Source of the DNA: Rutpela maculata
Lineage: Eukaryota > Arthropoda > Insecta > Coleoptera > Cerambycidae
Length of the DNA stretch: 64,000 nucleotides
Assembly (NCBI GenBank): GCA_936432065.2
Contig: OW386293.2
Coordinates: 97,299,795-97,363,794 of the forward strand
Direction of reading: 5' to 3'
In this document: piece by piece, positions 1-11,430 of the stretch
Layout: each line of letters starts with the position of its first letter
Position numbering within the stretch: the stretch's first letter is position 1
Made by a program: the position numbers and the translations under genes
Notes under the pieces: model-generated
Seen by the model: only the letters and a program-made list of their open reading frames with translations
Told to the model about the DNA's origin: nothing
Database searches by the model: none

Positions 1-445
1 ATGTCATGAAACGACGAGATTTTAAGTTTGAGCGAAAAAAAAATTTGTCTGTCGGTCTGTCTAACTTTTCTTGTGCGCACGTTTACTCTAGAACCGTTCA
101 AGATATTGACTTGAAATTTGGTACACGTATGTACCAAACGAGATCTGGAACTAGATTATATTTTCATCTTGTTCCGTCGAAGGGTTGGGGGGTAAATTGG
201 GGTAAATGGGGGTAAATAGGTAAATCAAGCCGGTAAGAGTCCATAAAATTGGTATTTAGTGTATGTAAAAGAGATTCAAGTCTCAAAAAAATTTTTGGCA
301 TTGGCAACCCCCATTACTACCCCCACCTTTTTTTACTTAATCCACAACTACCCCCACCCCTCTGCCACCACCCCCAACCCCCACTATCGTTTTATAGGTT
401 TTTGGGATAGGCGATTTCAAATATCATGTTATTAAATTTACTTCG
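1..445 (+). mobile_element. Helentron-like short element, family 1, copy A (partial)
   Basis: This copy enters the window already inside the element, at the conserved block that reads ATGTCATGAAACG and then a T-rich (TCTG) microsatellite near 45-60. It continues through the conserved run ending in TTTTTGGGATAGGCGATTTC. The terminal part seen in complete copies (a GGATGTGGAAGT box followed by CAGCGGTTTTTT) is missing, because the 30-bp minisatellite begins exactly where it should follow. Eight copies of this family are present in the window. No coding capacity is supported; the small frame over 6-215 is repeat sequence. Confidence 0.75.
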
Positions 446-1112
446 AGTAGTATGGATGCGCAGTGGCTTTCCTCGAGTACCATCGATGCGCAGTAGGTTG
501 CCTCTAGTAGTTTGGATGCGCAGTAGGTTTCCTCGAGTATTTTGGATGCGCAGTGGCTTTTCTAGAGTACCATAGATGCGCAGTAGGTTACCTCACGTAG
601 TATGTATGCGCAGTGGGTTTCCTCGAGTCAAATGGATGCGCAGTGGGTTTCAAGTAGTAAGGATGCGCAGTAGATTTCCCCGAGTGTTATGGATGCGCAG
701 TGGCTTTTCTTGAGTACCATTGATGCGCAGTAGGTTACCACGAATAGTATAGATGCGCAGTAGGTTACCTCAAGTGATATGGATGCGCAGTGGGTTTCCT
801 CGAGTAAAACAGATGCGCAGTGGGTTATTTCAAGTAGTATGGATGCGCAGTAGGTTTCCCCGAGTATTATGGATGCGCAGTGGCTTTTCTTGAGTCCCAT
901 TGATGCGCAGTAGGTTACCACGAGTAGTATAGATGCGCAGTAGGTCACCTCAAGTGATATGGATGCGCAGTGGTTTCCTCAAGTAAAATGGATGTGCAGT
1001 GGATTTCTTCAAGAAGTATGAATGCGTAGTGGCTTTCCTCTAGTAAATTAGATACACAGTGGGTTACCTCGAGTAATATGGATGCGTAGTAGGTTTCATT
1101 GAAGAAAATGCT
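446..1112. repeat. 30-bp minisatellite, about 22 units
   Basis: Units are centred on GGATGCGCAGT followed by GGGTTTCCTCGAGTA or close variants. The GATGCGCAG cores fall at 455, 485, 515, 545 and so on, almost all 30 bp apart, with a few 27-31 bp units. Divergence rises toward the right end (GGATGTGCAG, GAATGCGTAG, GATACACAG). Because 30 is a multiple of three, the minus strand stays open for 106 codons as a ten-residue repeat around THCASILLEE. That opening is a consequence of the period and not good evidence for a gene. The array joins the truncated copy A directly. Confidence 0.9.
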
Positions 1113-1195
1113 TGAAGTAGAGGCTTTACTTCTATCGTGTAGTCCACGGCACAGAATGATGTTTTATATCTTTGTCATGCTATTTTCCGCGTATT

Positions 1196-1882
1196 ACTTG
1201 CACATCCAGTTGAAGTATACTAACGCAAGAAAAATTTTTGAAAATTTTCATTGTACAAATAGGCTTAGAATGTCATGAAACGTCAATATGTTAAGTTTGA
1301 ATAAAATAAACTTGTCTGTCGCGTCGGTCTGTCTGTTTGTCTGGTATCTGTTTGGTGCTCACGATTACTCTGGAACCGTTTAAGATATTGACTTAAATAT
1401 GGCACACATATGTGTTTAACGAGATCTGGAACTAGATTATATATTGACCTTATTTCGTTGCAAAGTTGAAGGGTAAATTGAGATAAATAGGTAAATCAAG
1501 CAATTAAGAGGGCATGAAATTGGTATTTAGTAAATATAAGAGGAGCTAAGGTTTCTAAAACATTTTTGGCAATAGCCACCTCTATTACCTCTCCCACCCC
1601 ATTATTAAAGGGGGTGAAAAATATTGTGATTTAGTGTGTGTACAAGAACCAGTCATTAAGAATTGTTTTCACTTCATTCACCCCCACCACCACCACCCCT
1701 ACTACTGATGGGGCATATCATTTTATGGGTTTTTCTGGTACACGATTTCAAATATTATACAATTAAAGTTCCATAAACAATTATCTCCACTTAGTGGAGT
1801 GCAATTATAGTATTTTCGTTGTAAGATACTTAGATAGGAAGTCTGGATGTGGAAGTGGTGATTCCTTAGGCAGCGGTTTTTT
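1196..1882 (+). mobile_element. Helentron-like short element, family 1, copy B (full length)
   Basis: The element opens with a degenerate form of the hairpin ACTTCCACATCCAGTGGAAG (here ACTTGCACATCCAGTTGAAG) followed by TATACTAACGC and an A-run. A (GTCT)n tract lies near 1315-1345. It closes with CTGGATGTGGAAGTGG, the inverse complement of the opening box, and then GATTCCTTAGGCAGCGGTTTTTT. The inverted boxes are subterminal at this end because about 23 conserved bases lie outside the box. Length is about 690 bp. There is no ORF of substance. The architecture matches non-autonomous Helentron relatives (HINE/DINE-1 type) by description; the class is inferred, the repeat family itself is directly visible. 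Confidence 0.8.
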
Positions 1883-2078
1883 ATTTTATCGATAATGAAG
1901 GATAAATAAAAAACCGTATAATTCCTGAGGTCTAACACGGCCATTGATATTACAAATTGGGTATCAAAATCAGGTTTCTGTGCAATAACTCGTGTTCATC
2001 TTGCTCTCAAAATGGTTGTATATAAAATTATTCTTATTTTATTATTTATTTCAGACCCTTTACGAGTAATAATAATGA

Positions 2079-2217
2079 ATTAATGGTATTGGTAATGGTA
2101 ATGATAATGATAATGATAATGATAGTGATAGTGATAGTGATAGTGGTAATGGTAAAGGTAATGGTATTGGTAATGATAATGATAATTATAATGATAATAA
2201 TAATGATAATGATAAAT
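2079..2217. repeat. (TAATGA)n-type microsatellite
   Basis: Variants of TGGTAA, TGATAA and TGATAG alternate over about 140 bp. The His/Tyr-rich minus-strand frame across it is only the translation of this simple repeat. Confidence 0.9.
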
Positions 2218-2925
2218 ATAACGAGTCAGAGCATTTAACACCATTTCCCACGGAGAAACTTTTGATAAAAAGGCTTTCGTAGCGTAACTAAATAACTCGG
2301 GTCTTAAGAGAGAAACAGAGAGCATGATAATATCGATACAGGATCAAGCATTAAATACCAGCTACCACGAGAAGAAACACTGAAGAATGCCGATACTCTG
2401 CGTGTTACTATGCTTGAGGTGCCCATCGTCTTCTTGTCTTTTTTTAATATTCAAAAAAAAATGGAGAAAACAAACACCTTATTTTTTGGAAATATTCAGT
2501 ATAAACCTGGTACATTTTATAGGTTAGAAGACTGGTGTAATACATTCATCTTGGGATAGCGAAATCTGCGAAGTTTGTAATGTTTTCAAATTGTCTGCCA
2601 AAAAGGCTTTTTCCAAAAAAACTGGGTACTGGTGCATTCTAAAACTAATTACATAGGTAAAATATGAATAGACGAACATTTTTACAATTCATATCGAATT
2701 AATTTATTTTCTAAGTTATTAGTTAAAGGTTGCGATGCAGGAGTTTAAGCCCCTTTAGTTTCACATCTTTTTAAGTTGATTCCTCCAGTACGTCTATACA
2801 AAATAAAATTTCCACAACCACAAATAATAAAACATCTTAAGCTGAATTTCTAGCAGCCGCATCTATCTTACTAGTTTCTCTAAAGTCTATTCACCAAGCT
2901 CTGAGACCGCTTCAAGACAAATATA
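2218..2925. other. Unassigned AT-rich sequence
   Basis: I find no coding stretch, terminal repeat or RNA motif that I can support between the microsatellite and the next element. Confidence 0.5.
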
Positions 2926-4280
2926 CTTGTTACTACATTTTGAAAAAAAATGTAGTACAGGTTTTGCATTTTTCCAGCGGACCATCGAAACCCGAAAAAA
3001 ACGTCGGATCGAAATGAAAGTCATATCTATCGACTCGAGAGCGAATTTAGAAAATTCCGTCCGTCGGTCAGTCGGTCTGTCGGTCTGTAGGTCTGTCGGT
3101 CTGTCGGTCTGTCGGTCTGTCACGCTCAGCCCCCCTAATCTGTTTTCGGGTTTCGATGAAACTTGGGGGGTTAATAGGAGGCCTTCAAAAAACCTTAACG
3201 CTGGAAACTCGGCTCCGTTCGGAAACCGAAAATACCCGATATAGACGTTTCAAGTTTTTCGGGAAAAATTGAATAACTCGGTAACGGGCAGTCGGATCGA
3301 GATATTTCAAAAAAGAAATGGTGCCGCTGGCAACGATCTACAGATAAGTATACCGGAGATTATGTCGAAAAACAAATGGAAATTGAATTTGTTTTCAAAA
3401 AACTGGTTTTCTCGAAATCGAGCTAGGAAGCACGATAACTGTCCAGGATATTGATCGATATCGATGAAACTTGGTGAGATCGAAGGTACACGGCCAGAAA
3501 TGAGGCCTATTGCTGGCGGCCCGAATCCGTTGACCGCAAATATTTTTCCCAAGGCCGAGTACGATTTTTCAAAGAAATTAATAATTTCCGAACCGAAGGT
3601 CTGATTTTGATTTTCAAAAATGGCGATTGTAGGGCTCGATTAATTCTATTAGGTGACGTTTGTGAGAAATTTGACAAAACAAAAGCGAATCTACAAATCC
3701 TGGAAAACTTGTTTTTTTTTATAAATTCTACAAATACCGAACAGTTTCCTGATAAAAATCGATCAATCTCTATAACCAGTATAAGGCACGGACTTTTTTG
3801 GACAAAAAATCTGAAATAGAGTTTTTAAAAAAACTTAATAAACGAGTTATTTACAAAGATGCATGACCACGTCCGGTATATCAGAGTGGCAGTCCGCCCG
3901 AAAATAAAATCGTAAATCTGAAATCACTCCGCTGATGTTTCTGCATTTTATAATTTTCTATTGCTATATTCTTCTATTTTGGTAATACACGAAATTATCT
4001 ATAGGTGTCCAACCAAAAAAAAAAAAAAAAAAATGAAGATCATACCGGGGAAAATTCTATCTCTATAAATATTCGACCGATTTTCATTTACTAAATAACA
4101 ATATAACCGATGCACTTTCTGTATTTCAAAATGTAGTTAGCCTTTACTTTAGTCAATGCAAAAAGAAAAAAAAAAAAAGAAAAATAAAACATGTCAAAAT
4201 GTACTGAGTCATCCTACGACCCTCTGCTGAAAAGGTACTGAATCATCCCAACAGGGATAAAAAGCATATCAAAATATAGT
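2926..4280 (+). mobile_element. Helentron-like short element, family 2, copy I
   Basis: The start carries the hairpin at 2931-2957, TACTACATTTT and its complement around a short A-rich loop, followed by a CGTCGGATCG-containing block. A GTCGGTCTGTCGGTCTGT microsatellite runs over about 3060-3120. The far end reads GCATATCAAAATATAG, the inverse of the opening CTACATTTTGA box. Compared with copy II, bases 3871-4099 are extra, including an A17 run at about 4015-4032. The unit ends where copy II begins, so the two are head to tail. Several short frames occur but none resembles a known protein. Confidence 0.75.
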
Positions 4281-5408
4281 TTTTAGCTTGTTACTACATT
4301 TTGAAAAAAAATGTAGTATAGGTTTTGCATTTTTCCCAGTGGACCATCGAAATCCGAAAAAAACGTCGGATCGAAATGAAAGTCATATCTATCGACTCGA
4401 GAGCGAATTTAGAAAATTCCGTCCGTCGGTCAGTCGGTCAGTCGGTCTGTCGGTCTGTCGTTCTGTCGTTCTGTCTGTCGGTCTGTCGGCTGTCTGTCAC
4501 GCTCAGCACCCTAATCCGTTTTCGGATTTCGATAAAACTTGGGTAGCTAATAGTAGGCCTTTAGAAAAACTTAACGCTGGAAGCTCGGCTCCGTTCGGAA
4601 ACCGGAAGTACCCGATATAGACGTTTCAAGTTCTTCGGGAAAAATTGAATAACTCGGTAACGGACAGTCGGATCGCGATATTTCAAAAAAAAGATGGTGC
4701 CGCTGGTAACAATCTACAGATAAGTATACCGGAGACAATGTCGGAAAACAAATGGAAATTGAATTTCTTTGCAAAAAACTGCTTCTTTCAAAATCGGGCT
4801 AGGAAGCACGATAACTGTTCAGGATATTGATCGATTTCGATGAGACTTGGTGGGATCGAAGGTACATGGCCACAAATGAAGCATATTGCTGGCGGCTCGA
4901 ATCCGTTGACCGCAAGTATTTTTTCCAAGGCCGAGTATGATTCTCCAAAGATATTGATAACTCCCGAACTGAAGGTCCGATTTTGATTTTCAAAAATGGA
5001 GATTGTAGGGCTCGATTAAGTCTATCAGGTGCGTTTGTGAGAAATTTGACAAAACAAAAGCAAATCTACAAATCCTGGAAAACTTGATTTTTTGATAGAT
5101 TCTACAAATACCCAACAGTTTCCTAATAAAAATCGAAAATTAAGTATTCCGTCGATCAATCTCTATAACCGTCATAAGGCACGGACCCTTTCGGAGTTTT
5201 TTCGAAAAATTAAAAATAAACGAGTTATTTACAAAGATGCATGACCACAATATAACTGATGCCCTTTCTGTATTTCAAAACGTAGTTAGCCTTTACTTTA
5301 GTCAATGCAAAAAGACAAAAAGGGAGTAAAAAGAGTCATTCTATGACCCTCTGATGAAAAGGTACTGAATCATCCCAACAGGGATAGAAAGCATATCAAA
5401 ATGTAGGT
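4281..5408 (+). mobile_element. Helentron-like short element, family 2, copy II
   Basis: This is a second copy of the element at 2926, in the same orientation and directly adjoining it. The hairpin is at 4292-4318, the GTCGGTCTGTC tract at about 4425-4500, and the terminal GCATATCAAAATGTAGG box at 5391-5408. Similarity to copy I is high through the body, for example the block around GACCATCGAAATCCG and the AACGAGTTATTTACAAAG block at 5219. The 229-bp stretch present in copy I is absent, and the two flanks join at GACCAC/AATATAAC. Confidence 0.75.
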
Positions 5409-6379
5409 TAGCATCATTATCAAATGCAACCAAATGTCAAATACAACCAATAAAGTGGTGTTACGGCATGGTCACGTGATTATACATATAAATTTGAGGT
5501 CTCCGAGCTTGGCGAACAGACAATACAGCAACATTCTTCAAGCTTATGATAGTAGTCTACTTTTGCCTCTTCTCATCTATATCTCTTATCTGTACTCGTT
5601 TTTTTAAACCACGAGACCATTGGACCTGCTGGTTTGTTCGATGAAGTTTTGTTTCGGTAGATGCTAACAAAATTGAGTGGCTTCGATTTTGACAAAAACG
5701 ATTCTACAACATCGAATTGTACATCTAAATCAACGATACTTCTATATATGTTTCCAATTGCACCGTAAACGTACTGTATATTTTATATCATATTTCTGAA
5801 TATTTAAATTGCAATTTTGATAAATTGGGCTTATATCTGCACACTTTATTTATTTAAGAATATATATAAAACGAAATAAAAATGAGATGGGCATTATCAA
5901 ATAGAGTCACTTTCGCAACATAGAAGTAAAAATAAAACCAACTTGTAACTTTCCTCCACGACTAATGAGTTGAAACAAGCGTCAAATATTTCAGCAGAGT
6001 CTTTAGGCCCTCTCAACCCAGGGCCAAGTGAGTTAATGTAAGAGGTAAAGAAAATAATTAAATTTGCCTCTAGTAAACGTGATACGCCGCCGCCTCTAAG
6101 AAACACGGTAATTGTTTTGGGGCACTTTCCCAATTATGTCTGACTATAACTTTTCAGACGATCTCTTAGAATGGATGACTCTCGTGCTATTATATAACCG
6201 AACTCAACTTACATGTACGCCCATACGTACATGACCCTTTTCGTACTGCGGAAACCATTACGTAACAGGTCAAATATTAAATTTAGCTTGGGAAACATCT
6301 CGGAATATTTTACTTTTATAAAATGCGGATATGCCATCAGCGAAAATTGTGTTATTTTCTATTGGGCTAGTAAGGTAAG
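5409..6379. other. Unassigned interval with a promoter-like patch
   Basis: No gene is supported. Around 5485-5530 a TATA-like CATATAAAT precedes GAACAGACAATACAGCAAC, an arrangement like an LTR or a pol II promoter, but I could not find matching terminal repeats. The rest is AT-rich and featureless to me. Confidence 0.3.
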
Positions 6380-6586
6380 ATGTACCATAAGAAGACATCG
6401 TTTGGTTTGATAAGATATATTAAGATAAAAATCAATTCTAAATATCATTCTTTTATGTAATATATTTCATTATTTGTAAGATAAAATTGTTGATGTAATA
6501 ATATATAAATGTTATTTCTTGTTGTTTCTTTTTTCTTTCTCCATCGTAACCCAAAATCCTTTATCTGGGGTAAGTGAGCTGCTACA
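6380..6586 (-). mobile_element. Candidate 3' LTR of a Ty3/gypsy element
   Basis: Bases 6380-6530 (TAAGATGTACCATAAGAAG onward to the T-rich TTTCTTTCTCC) are repeated directly at 8429-8582 on the other side of the pol remnant. The LTR edge nearest pol is probably at about 6586. A pure C-run at about 6592-6611 follows, which on the minus strand is a G-tract in the position of a polypurine tract. An LTR reading TGTAGCAGCTCAC on the minus strand would start next to it. The outer LTR edge is not certain. Confidence 0.55.
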
Positions 6587-6898
6587 TGTAACCCCCCCCC
6601 CCCCCCCCCCGTTAATAAAAAGAACAATCAATCAATTAACGTATCTATGGCAAAAGGTACCTTTTTAATATGGGTTGGTGGAATATTACATCTGTCAACT
6701 AAGAAGAAAGCAGGTTTGACTCTGTCAATACTGACAGTTACGACTTTATTTTTTTATCAAAAGTAATTAATTTATTTGTACGGGGAAAAACTCTAAATGA
6801 ACCCTCTTACAAAGCAGAAAAGGTAGGTTTAACACGTTCTTTGTGAACAAATATGAAATCACGAGTAGAAATGTCAAGGATGGCAATCGATTTCTACA

Positions 6899-8410
6899 TT
6901 ATAAATCTTCTTTGGGAATCGTTCTAAAAGCTAATAATATAATAAAGAGTTTATCTACCCAAACAGTTTTAAGAGTTCTGTGAAAACGTTCAACCATACC
7001 ATTGCTTTGAGGGTGGTAAGTGGTTGTACGAATTCTATGAAAACTCAAAAAGTTTGCGAATTCGTTAAACAATTTCGATTCAAATTGTACACGTTGGTTA
7101 GTTGTGACAGACAAAAGCACGTCGAAACGACAAACAAAGTTTTGAAATAATGAACGTGCCACAGTTTTGCAGTAATATCTGGCAGAGGATATGCTTCTGG
7201 CCATCTGGTAAATCGTTCGGTCACTGTTAAAATGTAAGAGTAACTCTTGGATGGGGGTAATGTTCCTATTAAATCGATATAAATGTGATCGAACCTGCCT
7301 TTAGGTACTTCAAAATTACCCAGTGGGCTTTTAATGTGACGTTTGACAGTTAACAGTCTGACAGTTAACGCACGACTTGGCCGATAAGTTGCAGTCAGTA
7401 GTTATTCTGGGCCAGAAGTAATTATTAGTGACTAAAGTCCTACTAGCTTTATTTTCAGGATGAGATAGACCATGAAATATATCAAATATCGTTCTTCTGT
7501 AAATAATTGGAATATAAGGTCGTAGTAGTTTTGGACGAGAAACATCGTGCCAAATAAATTCATCCAAATTTGGAATTTTAATTCTTTTCAAACTGAAAAC
7601 GATTTTAGGATTTGATGATTGATTTGATAATAAATGTTTAAGGTCAGAATCTTTCTCTTGAGCTTTGCTTAATAATTTTAAGTCAAAATTGACATTAATT
7701 AAAGGAGATTTTTCTGTTTGAATTGATGAAATGCATTGCTCTAAAGAAGATGTGTCATATATACATGATAGTGTCCGCTATGATATTATATTTTCCTTTA
7801 ATATGCTTAATTTCGAATGAAAATTGAGCAATATATTCTAAATGACGTATTTGTCTTGGAGATCTTTCGGCTTTTGTGAATAAAGTATTGATCAAAGGTT
7901 TATGATGGTCAGTAAAACAAATAAATTTACGACCTTCAAGTAAATATTTAAAATGTTTAATAGCAGAGTACAAGGATAAAAGCTCCTTATCAAAAGTTGA
8001 ATATTTGGTTTGGTGAGTTTACGCGAAAAGAAAGCTAAAGGAGTAAGTACTTCTTTGTTATCTCATAGCTCCAAAACTGCTCCCATAGAAACATTAGAAC
8101 AATCAATCTTAAGTGATAAAAGTGTATTATCATTACAAGGATGAGCTAAAATTATTGCATGCGCTTTTGGCTTTTAGGAAACTATCCATACAGTCAATAG
8201 GCCAATCATCTATTTTTGTAATTTTATCATGTGATAAATTGGTATAGAAAGAATGCAAAGGAACTAAAATTTCAGTGAAGTAAGGTACAAAACGATGATA
8301 AAAGTTTACCATACCTGTAAAACGTTGAAGTTGTTTGAGAGTTGTCGGTAAAGGAAAATTATTAATGACATCAACTCTTTCAGAAGAAGGTAAAATACCT
8401 TCACGTCGGG
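6899..8410 (-). pseudogene. pol: Ty3/gypsy pol remnant: RT C-terminus, RNase H, integrase
   Basis: Reading from 8410 downward, the first part is the RT-RNase H connection, with QLQRFTGMVNFYHRFVP. It is followed by an RNase H region with a CSNVSMGAVLE-like stretch, TDHHKPL, and GKYNIIADT where a GKxNxxAD motif is usual. Next comes an integrase zinc-binding region (HGLSHPENKASRTLV, then CVNCQ) over 7331-7591. The integrase core ends with TYHPQSNGMVERFHRTLK at about 6975-7035. These are diagnostic of Ty3/gypsy pol in the normal order. Several stops and frame changes break it. Gag, protease and the RT catalytic YxDD part are absent: the remnant stops 20 bp from the right LTR-like repeat, which implies an internal deletion. 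It is not functional. Confidence 0.9.
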
Positions 8411-8428
8411 GTCATCAATTATTTTAAG

Positions 8429-8582
8429 ATGTACCATAATAAAACATCGTTTGGTTTAAGAAGATATATTAAGATAAAAATCAATTTTAAATATAATTCT
8501 TTTATACAATATATTTCATTATTTGCAAGATAAAATTGTTAACGTAATAATATACAAATGTTATTTCTTGTTGTTTCTTTTT
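8429..8582 (-). mobile_element. Candidate 5' LTR fragment of the same gypsy element
   Basis: This is a direct repeat of 6380-6530 with roughly 90% identity by eye, starting TAAGATGTACCATAATAAAAC. After the shared TTTCTTTC the two copies diverge, so this LTR is truncated or recombined on its right. It adjoins the RT fragment with no primer-binding site or gag between them. Confidence 0.55.
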
Positions 8583-9053
8583 TTTTCTTTCATGTTGTTG
8601 TCATAATCTGGAGATGAATCGTTTCATACGTTTCTATCTATCACATCGGTCTAACGGCAAGGGCGTTTAATATAAGGTATAATGAGCATCTCTAATGGTT
8701 TCAAAATAGCAAAAATAATTCAAACCGCTTCTTTAGATGCAGACGATATTTTACCGCCAATAGAAAAACTGGAGGTTTTACATTATTCAACAATATCAAT
8801 AAAGCTAAATGTATTAGAACCAATTGAAATCTACAATTAGGGAATCTTACTTTATTTACCGCCTTGGTGTGTAACAATGGAGGCCAGATTTTTTATTTTT
8901 CTTCATGGTAGTATTCTCGGTGGTACCATAAAGTCCATAATAATATCAAACCCACATATCGTCAAGCGTTTGGCACTTAGTTGACAGTAATGCCAAGAAA
9001 GAAAATCTATACATTTTTAGTGAAAAAAAAAAAGATCGAATGAAGGTAAATGA

Positions 9054-9560
9054 GTTTGTATCCGATTGTTTTCTATGAGGCTTTGTCGATATTTCTTTTA
9101 CGGATGTAATTAAATTAAGTCCATTGTGGTTAAATCGAATCCGCTTGCGTTCCATTGCTTTCTGTGGTGTTTTATTGATAATCGTTTTAAATCACGCTGA
9201 TTTCGCATATGGGTTAACGAAAATAATTAATTGGGATCAAATCGGAGTAGTTTGGATTCCATTGCTTTCTATGACGCCCTGTTGATAGTTTTTTAAATTA
9301 TGATGATTTTGGATATGACCCTTTGAAAATAGATCGATTGAGGTTAAACCGGATCAATTTGTGTTTCATTGCTTTCTTTTTTGTTTTATCGATCATTTTT
9401 GGTACGCCTGCAGTAGACCTGTCAAGTTAAATCTATTGGTGTTAGATCGAGCCAGTTTGCGTTTCAATGTTTTTTATCGTTTTATCGATAATTTTTGGTA
9501 TATCTGTATACAAGTCGATATAGTAAGATTCATGGGGAACATATTAGACGAACAATATGA
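9054..9560. repeat. Degenerate tandem repeat, about five units of 90-110 bp
   Basis: Units begin near 9054, 9143, 9252, 9359 and 9458. Each carries a variant of TTTCATTGCTTTCTATGGTG, then TTTTATTGATAATTTTT, and ends with GGTTAAATCGGATC-like sequence. Conservation is loose, so this is an old array. No protein is supported. Confidence 0.6.
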
Positions 9561-9658
9561 CTGAAGGTTCTATCGATGTTCTTTCCCGTTTTATCAAGCA
9601 TCTGGCAGAGATAGATAAAACCAGGCCAGAGTTGGAAGACCGTACGATATCGATAGAC

Positions 9659-10735
9659 ATAGAATAGAATAGACATTTATTTGACCAAGTTATATATTAC
9701 AATACTTTTGGCAAGTCAAGGGAAAAAAATATCTCTATTAGAGTCTTTTAATACATTCAGAGATGCATGCAGTCACATACACATTAAAAATTTAAAAATA
9801 AAAAAAATAAGTACAGGCCTACTAACTACTAACACAGGAATATTTATATAAAAACATGGTAAAAAACATACAATTATTACATGGTTATCTTATGGAATGG
9901 TGATGACGTTAAGCGTCTTCATTAGGTAATAAATTATATATTACGGTAAATTACATGTCAAAGGGGGTTTGCATATATTCCTCAACTGAATAAAAACAGT
10001 AAGTAAGGAAATGCCTTTTCATTCTCACTTTAAATTTATTAGGATTATTCAAATTTTTTAAGTTATTAGGTAGGTAATTAAACAATTTAATAACCAAAGA
10101 ATTTTTAGTTGAAAGTCGATAGCATGGTGTTCGGGGATCACCTCCAGATCTAGTGCGATAGTTGTGAACTCAAAATTTGTTGCAAACTGATTTTTATTTT
10201 TATAAATTTCTAATAACGAGACATATGTATATGTAAACACGGCAAATACATTATATTCAGGATTTTAAAAATCGGCTTATAGTGGTCTCTAAAGCCTGCA
10301 GCAGCCACTATTCTAACAACTTATTTTTAAAGCCGGAAAATTTTGTCCGCGTAACAAGAATTACCCCACAGCAGTGTGCCATAACTTATATGAGAATGGA
10401 ATACCGCAAAATAGCTCATTCTCAGAGTCTCCATTGATAACGATCTCGTTAGATTCCATAATACAAATACAGAGATCGATAGTTTGCGACTTAAATGTAC
10501 AATGTGTGAAGACCAATTTAGTCCGTCGTCAATGGTGATGTCGAACAATTTGGCGCTATTACCTTTAGTGGTCGTTCGACTTGTAGAAAATACTAGGTTT
10601 TGCGTTTTTTTCCTCATTAAGTTTTAACTTACTAGATGTAAACCATCGTTTGGCTTCAGAAAAACTGAACCTTGAGGTACTCCGTGTATAACTGGATTAA
10701 AATCAGAAAAATTATTTCTTATACACTAGGAGATT
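9659..10735 (-). pseudogene. 5'-truncated LINE ORF2 with internal deletion (CR1/Jockey-like)
   Basis: Reading from 10735 down, the frame gives NNFSDFNPVIHGVPQGSVF, which contains the RT motif GVPQGS. It then jumps to EAKRWFTSSKLKLNEEK and the RT thumb region with ITIDDGLNWSSHI and SYGTLLWGNS (10327-10617). The C-terminal tail reads VVRIVAAAGFRDHYKP and continues to about 9970. The catalytic YADD segment, expected between GVPQGS and KLKLNEEK, is missing. The 3' end is convincing: a short UTR, AATAAATGTC, and a TTCTA-repeat tail ending at about 9660. Frameshifts are present. The clade is inferred from the thumb and tail motifs. Confidence 0.8.
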
Positions 10736-11139
10736 ACAAATATGATCATTTTTTTTATCAAAACTTTTCTTTGTGTTACGAAGAAGATAGTTTCCTGTAA
10801 CACTAGGTTTCCTAGTAGGATTATTAAATCGTAAAGCCACACCTTAGGTGTAATATATTTGCCTAAAGCACTATTAAATCACTGATAGTTGTACATAGAG
10901 TTTTCTAGGGTTAGATTATGCAATGAGGTTAAAGTGAAAGTTTTGCGTCAAGAGAGGCAGCAAGACAGTATCTTGGAAGCGGCTAGTGTACAAAGAAGTT
11001 TATCAGTGATAAAATATTATTTTAGGTCATCGGTTATCTCTTTTCAATTCTAAGATATCAAACACATCTCGGATGATTTGTATTTCGATCTTGCCTATCG
11101 GAAACCGGCTTGCATACCACTGTAATAATAGTACTTTTA

Positions 11140-11430
11140 CAGAACTATAGTAGAAAATGTAACATACGGATCTGAAGTAACGCAAACGACTGGAGCAACA
11201 AAGAAAATACTCAAAGTAGTTGAAAAGAACTTCTAAACACAGTTTTGTACACCTTTAGCAAAGAAATGAACTTATTAGAGAATGAATTGGAAGAAACACC
11301 GATATAATAGATACTATGCTACGGTAAGTACTAGTAGGAAGGATGCATATTCAAATATGACACAGAAGAATATTATAATGAATATCGCCAGAAACAAGAA
11401 AAAGATGAAGGTAAACAAGTGAAAAGATGA
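11140..11430 (+). pseudogene. LINE RT fragment, weakly preserved
   Basis: The translation reads TIVENVTYGSEVTQTTGA followed by KKILKVVEKNF. This matches the usual post-catalytic region of endonuclease-RT LINEs, where a VxxYGSExWTL stretch precedes a KLRxFERK-like helix. Stops and shifts follow within 100 bp, and only scattered resemblance is seen to 11430. I am fairly sure it is coding-derived and unsure of the clade. Confidence 0.45.

Noticed and set aside
628..948. 106-codon Cys/Ser-rich minus-strand frame.
   Set aside because: It is open only because the minisatellite period is a multiple of three; every unit is the same peptide with drift.
446..1112. The array could be read as a CRISPR.
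   Set aside because: Units are contiguous 30-bp repeats without distinct spacers, and the genome is eukaryotic. It is a minisatellite.
2080..2325. His/Tyr-rich frame that looks like a metal-binding peptide.
   Set aside because: It is the translation of a hexanucleotide microsatellite.
2887..3123. Frame with (TDRP)n repeats.
   Set aside because: It is a GTCTGTCG microsatellite inside a short mobile element.
6592..6611. The 20-bp C-run as an assembly artefact.
   Set aside because: Its length may be inaccurate, but its position next to the LTR-like repeat fits a polypurine tract on the minus strand, so I kept it as real.
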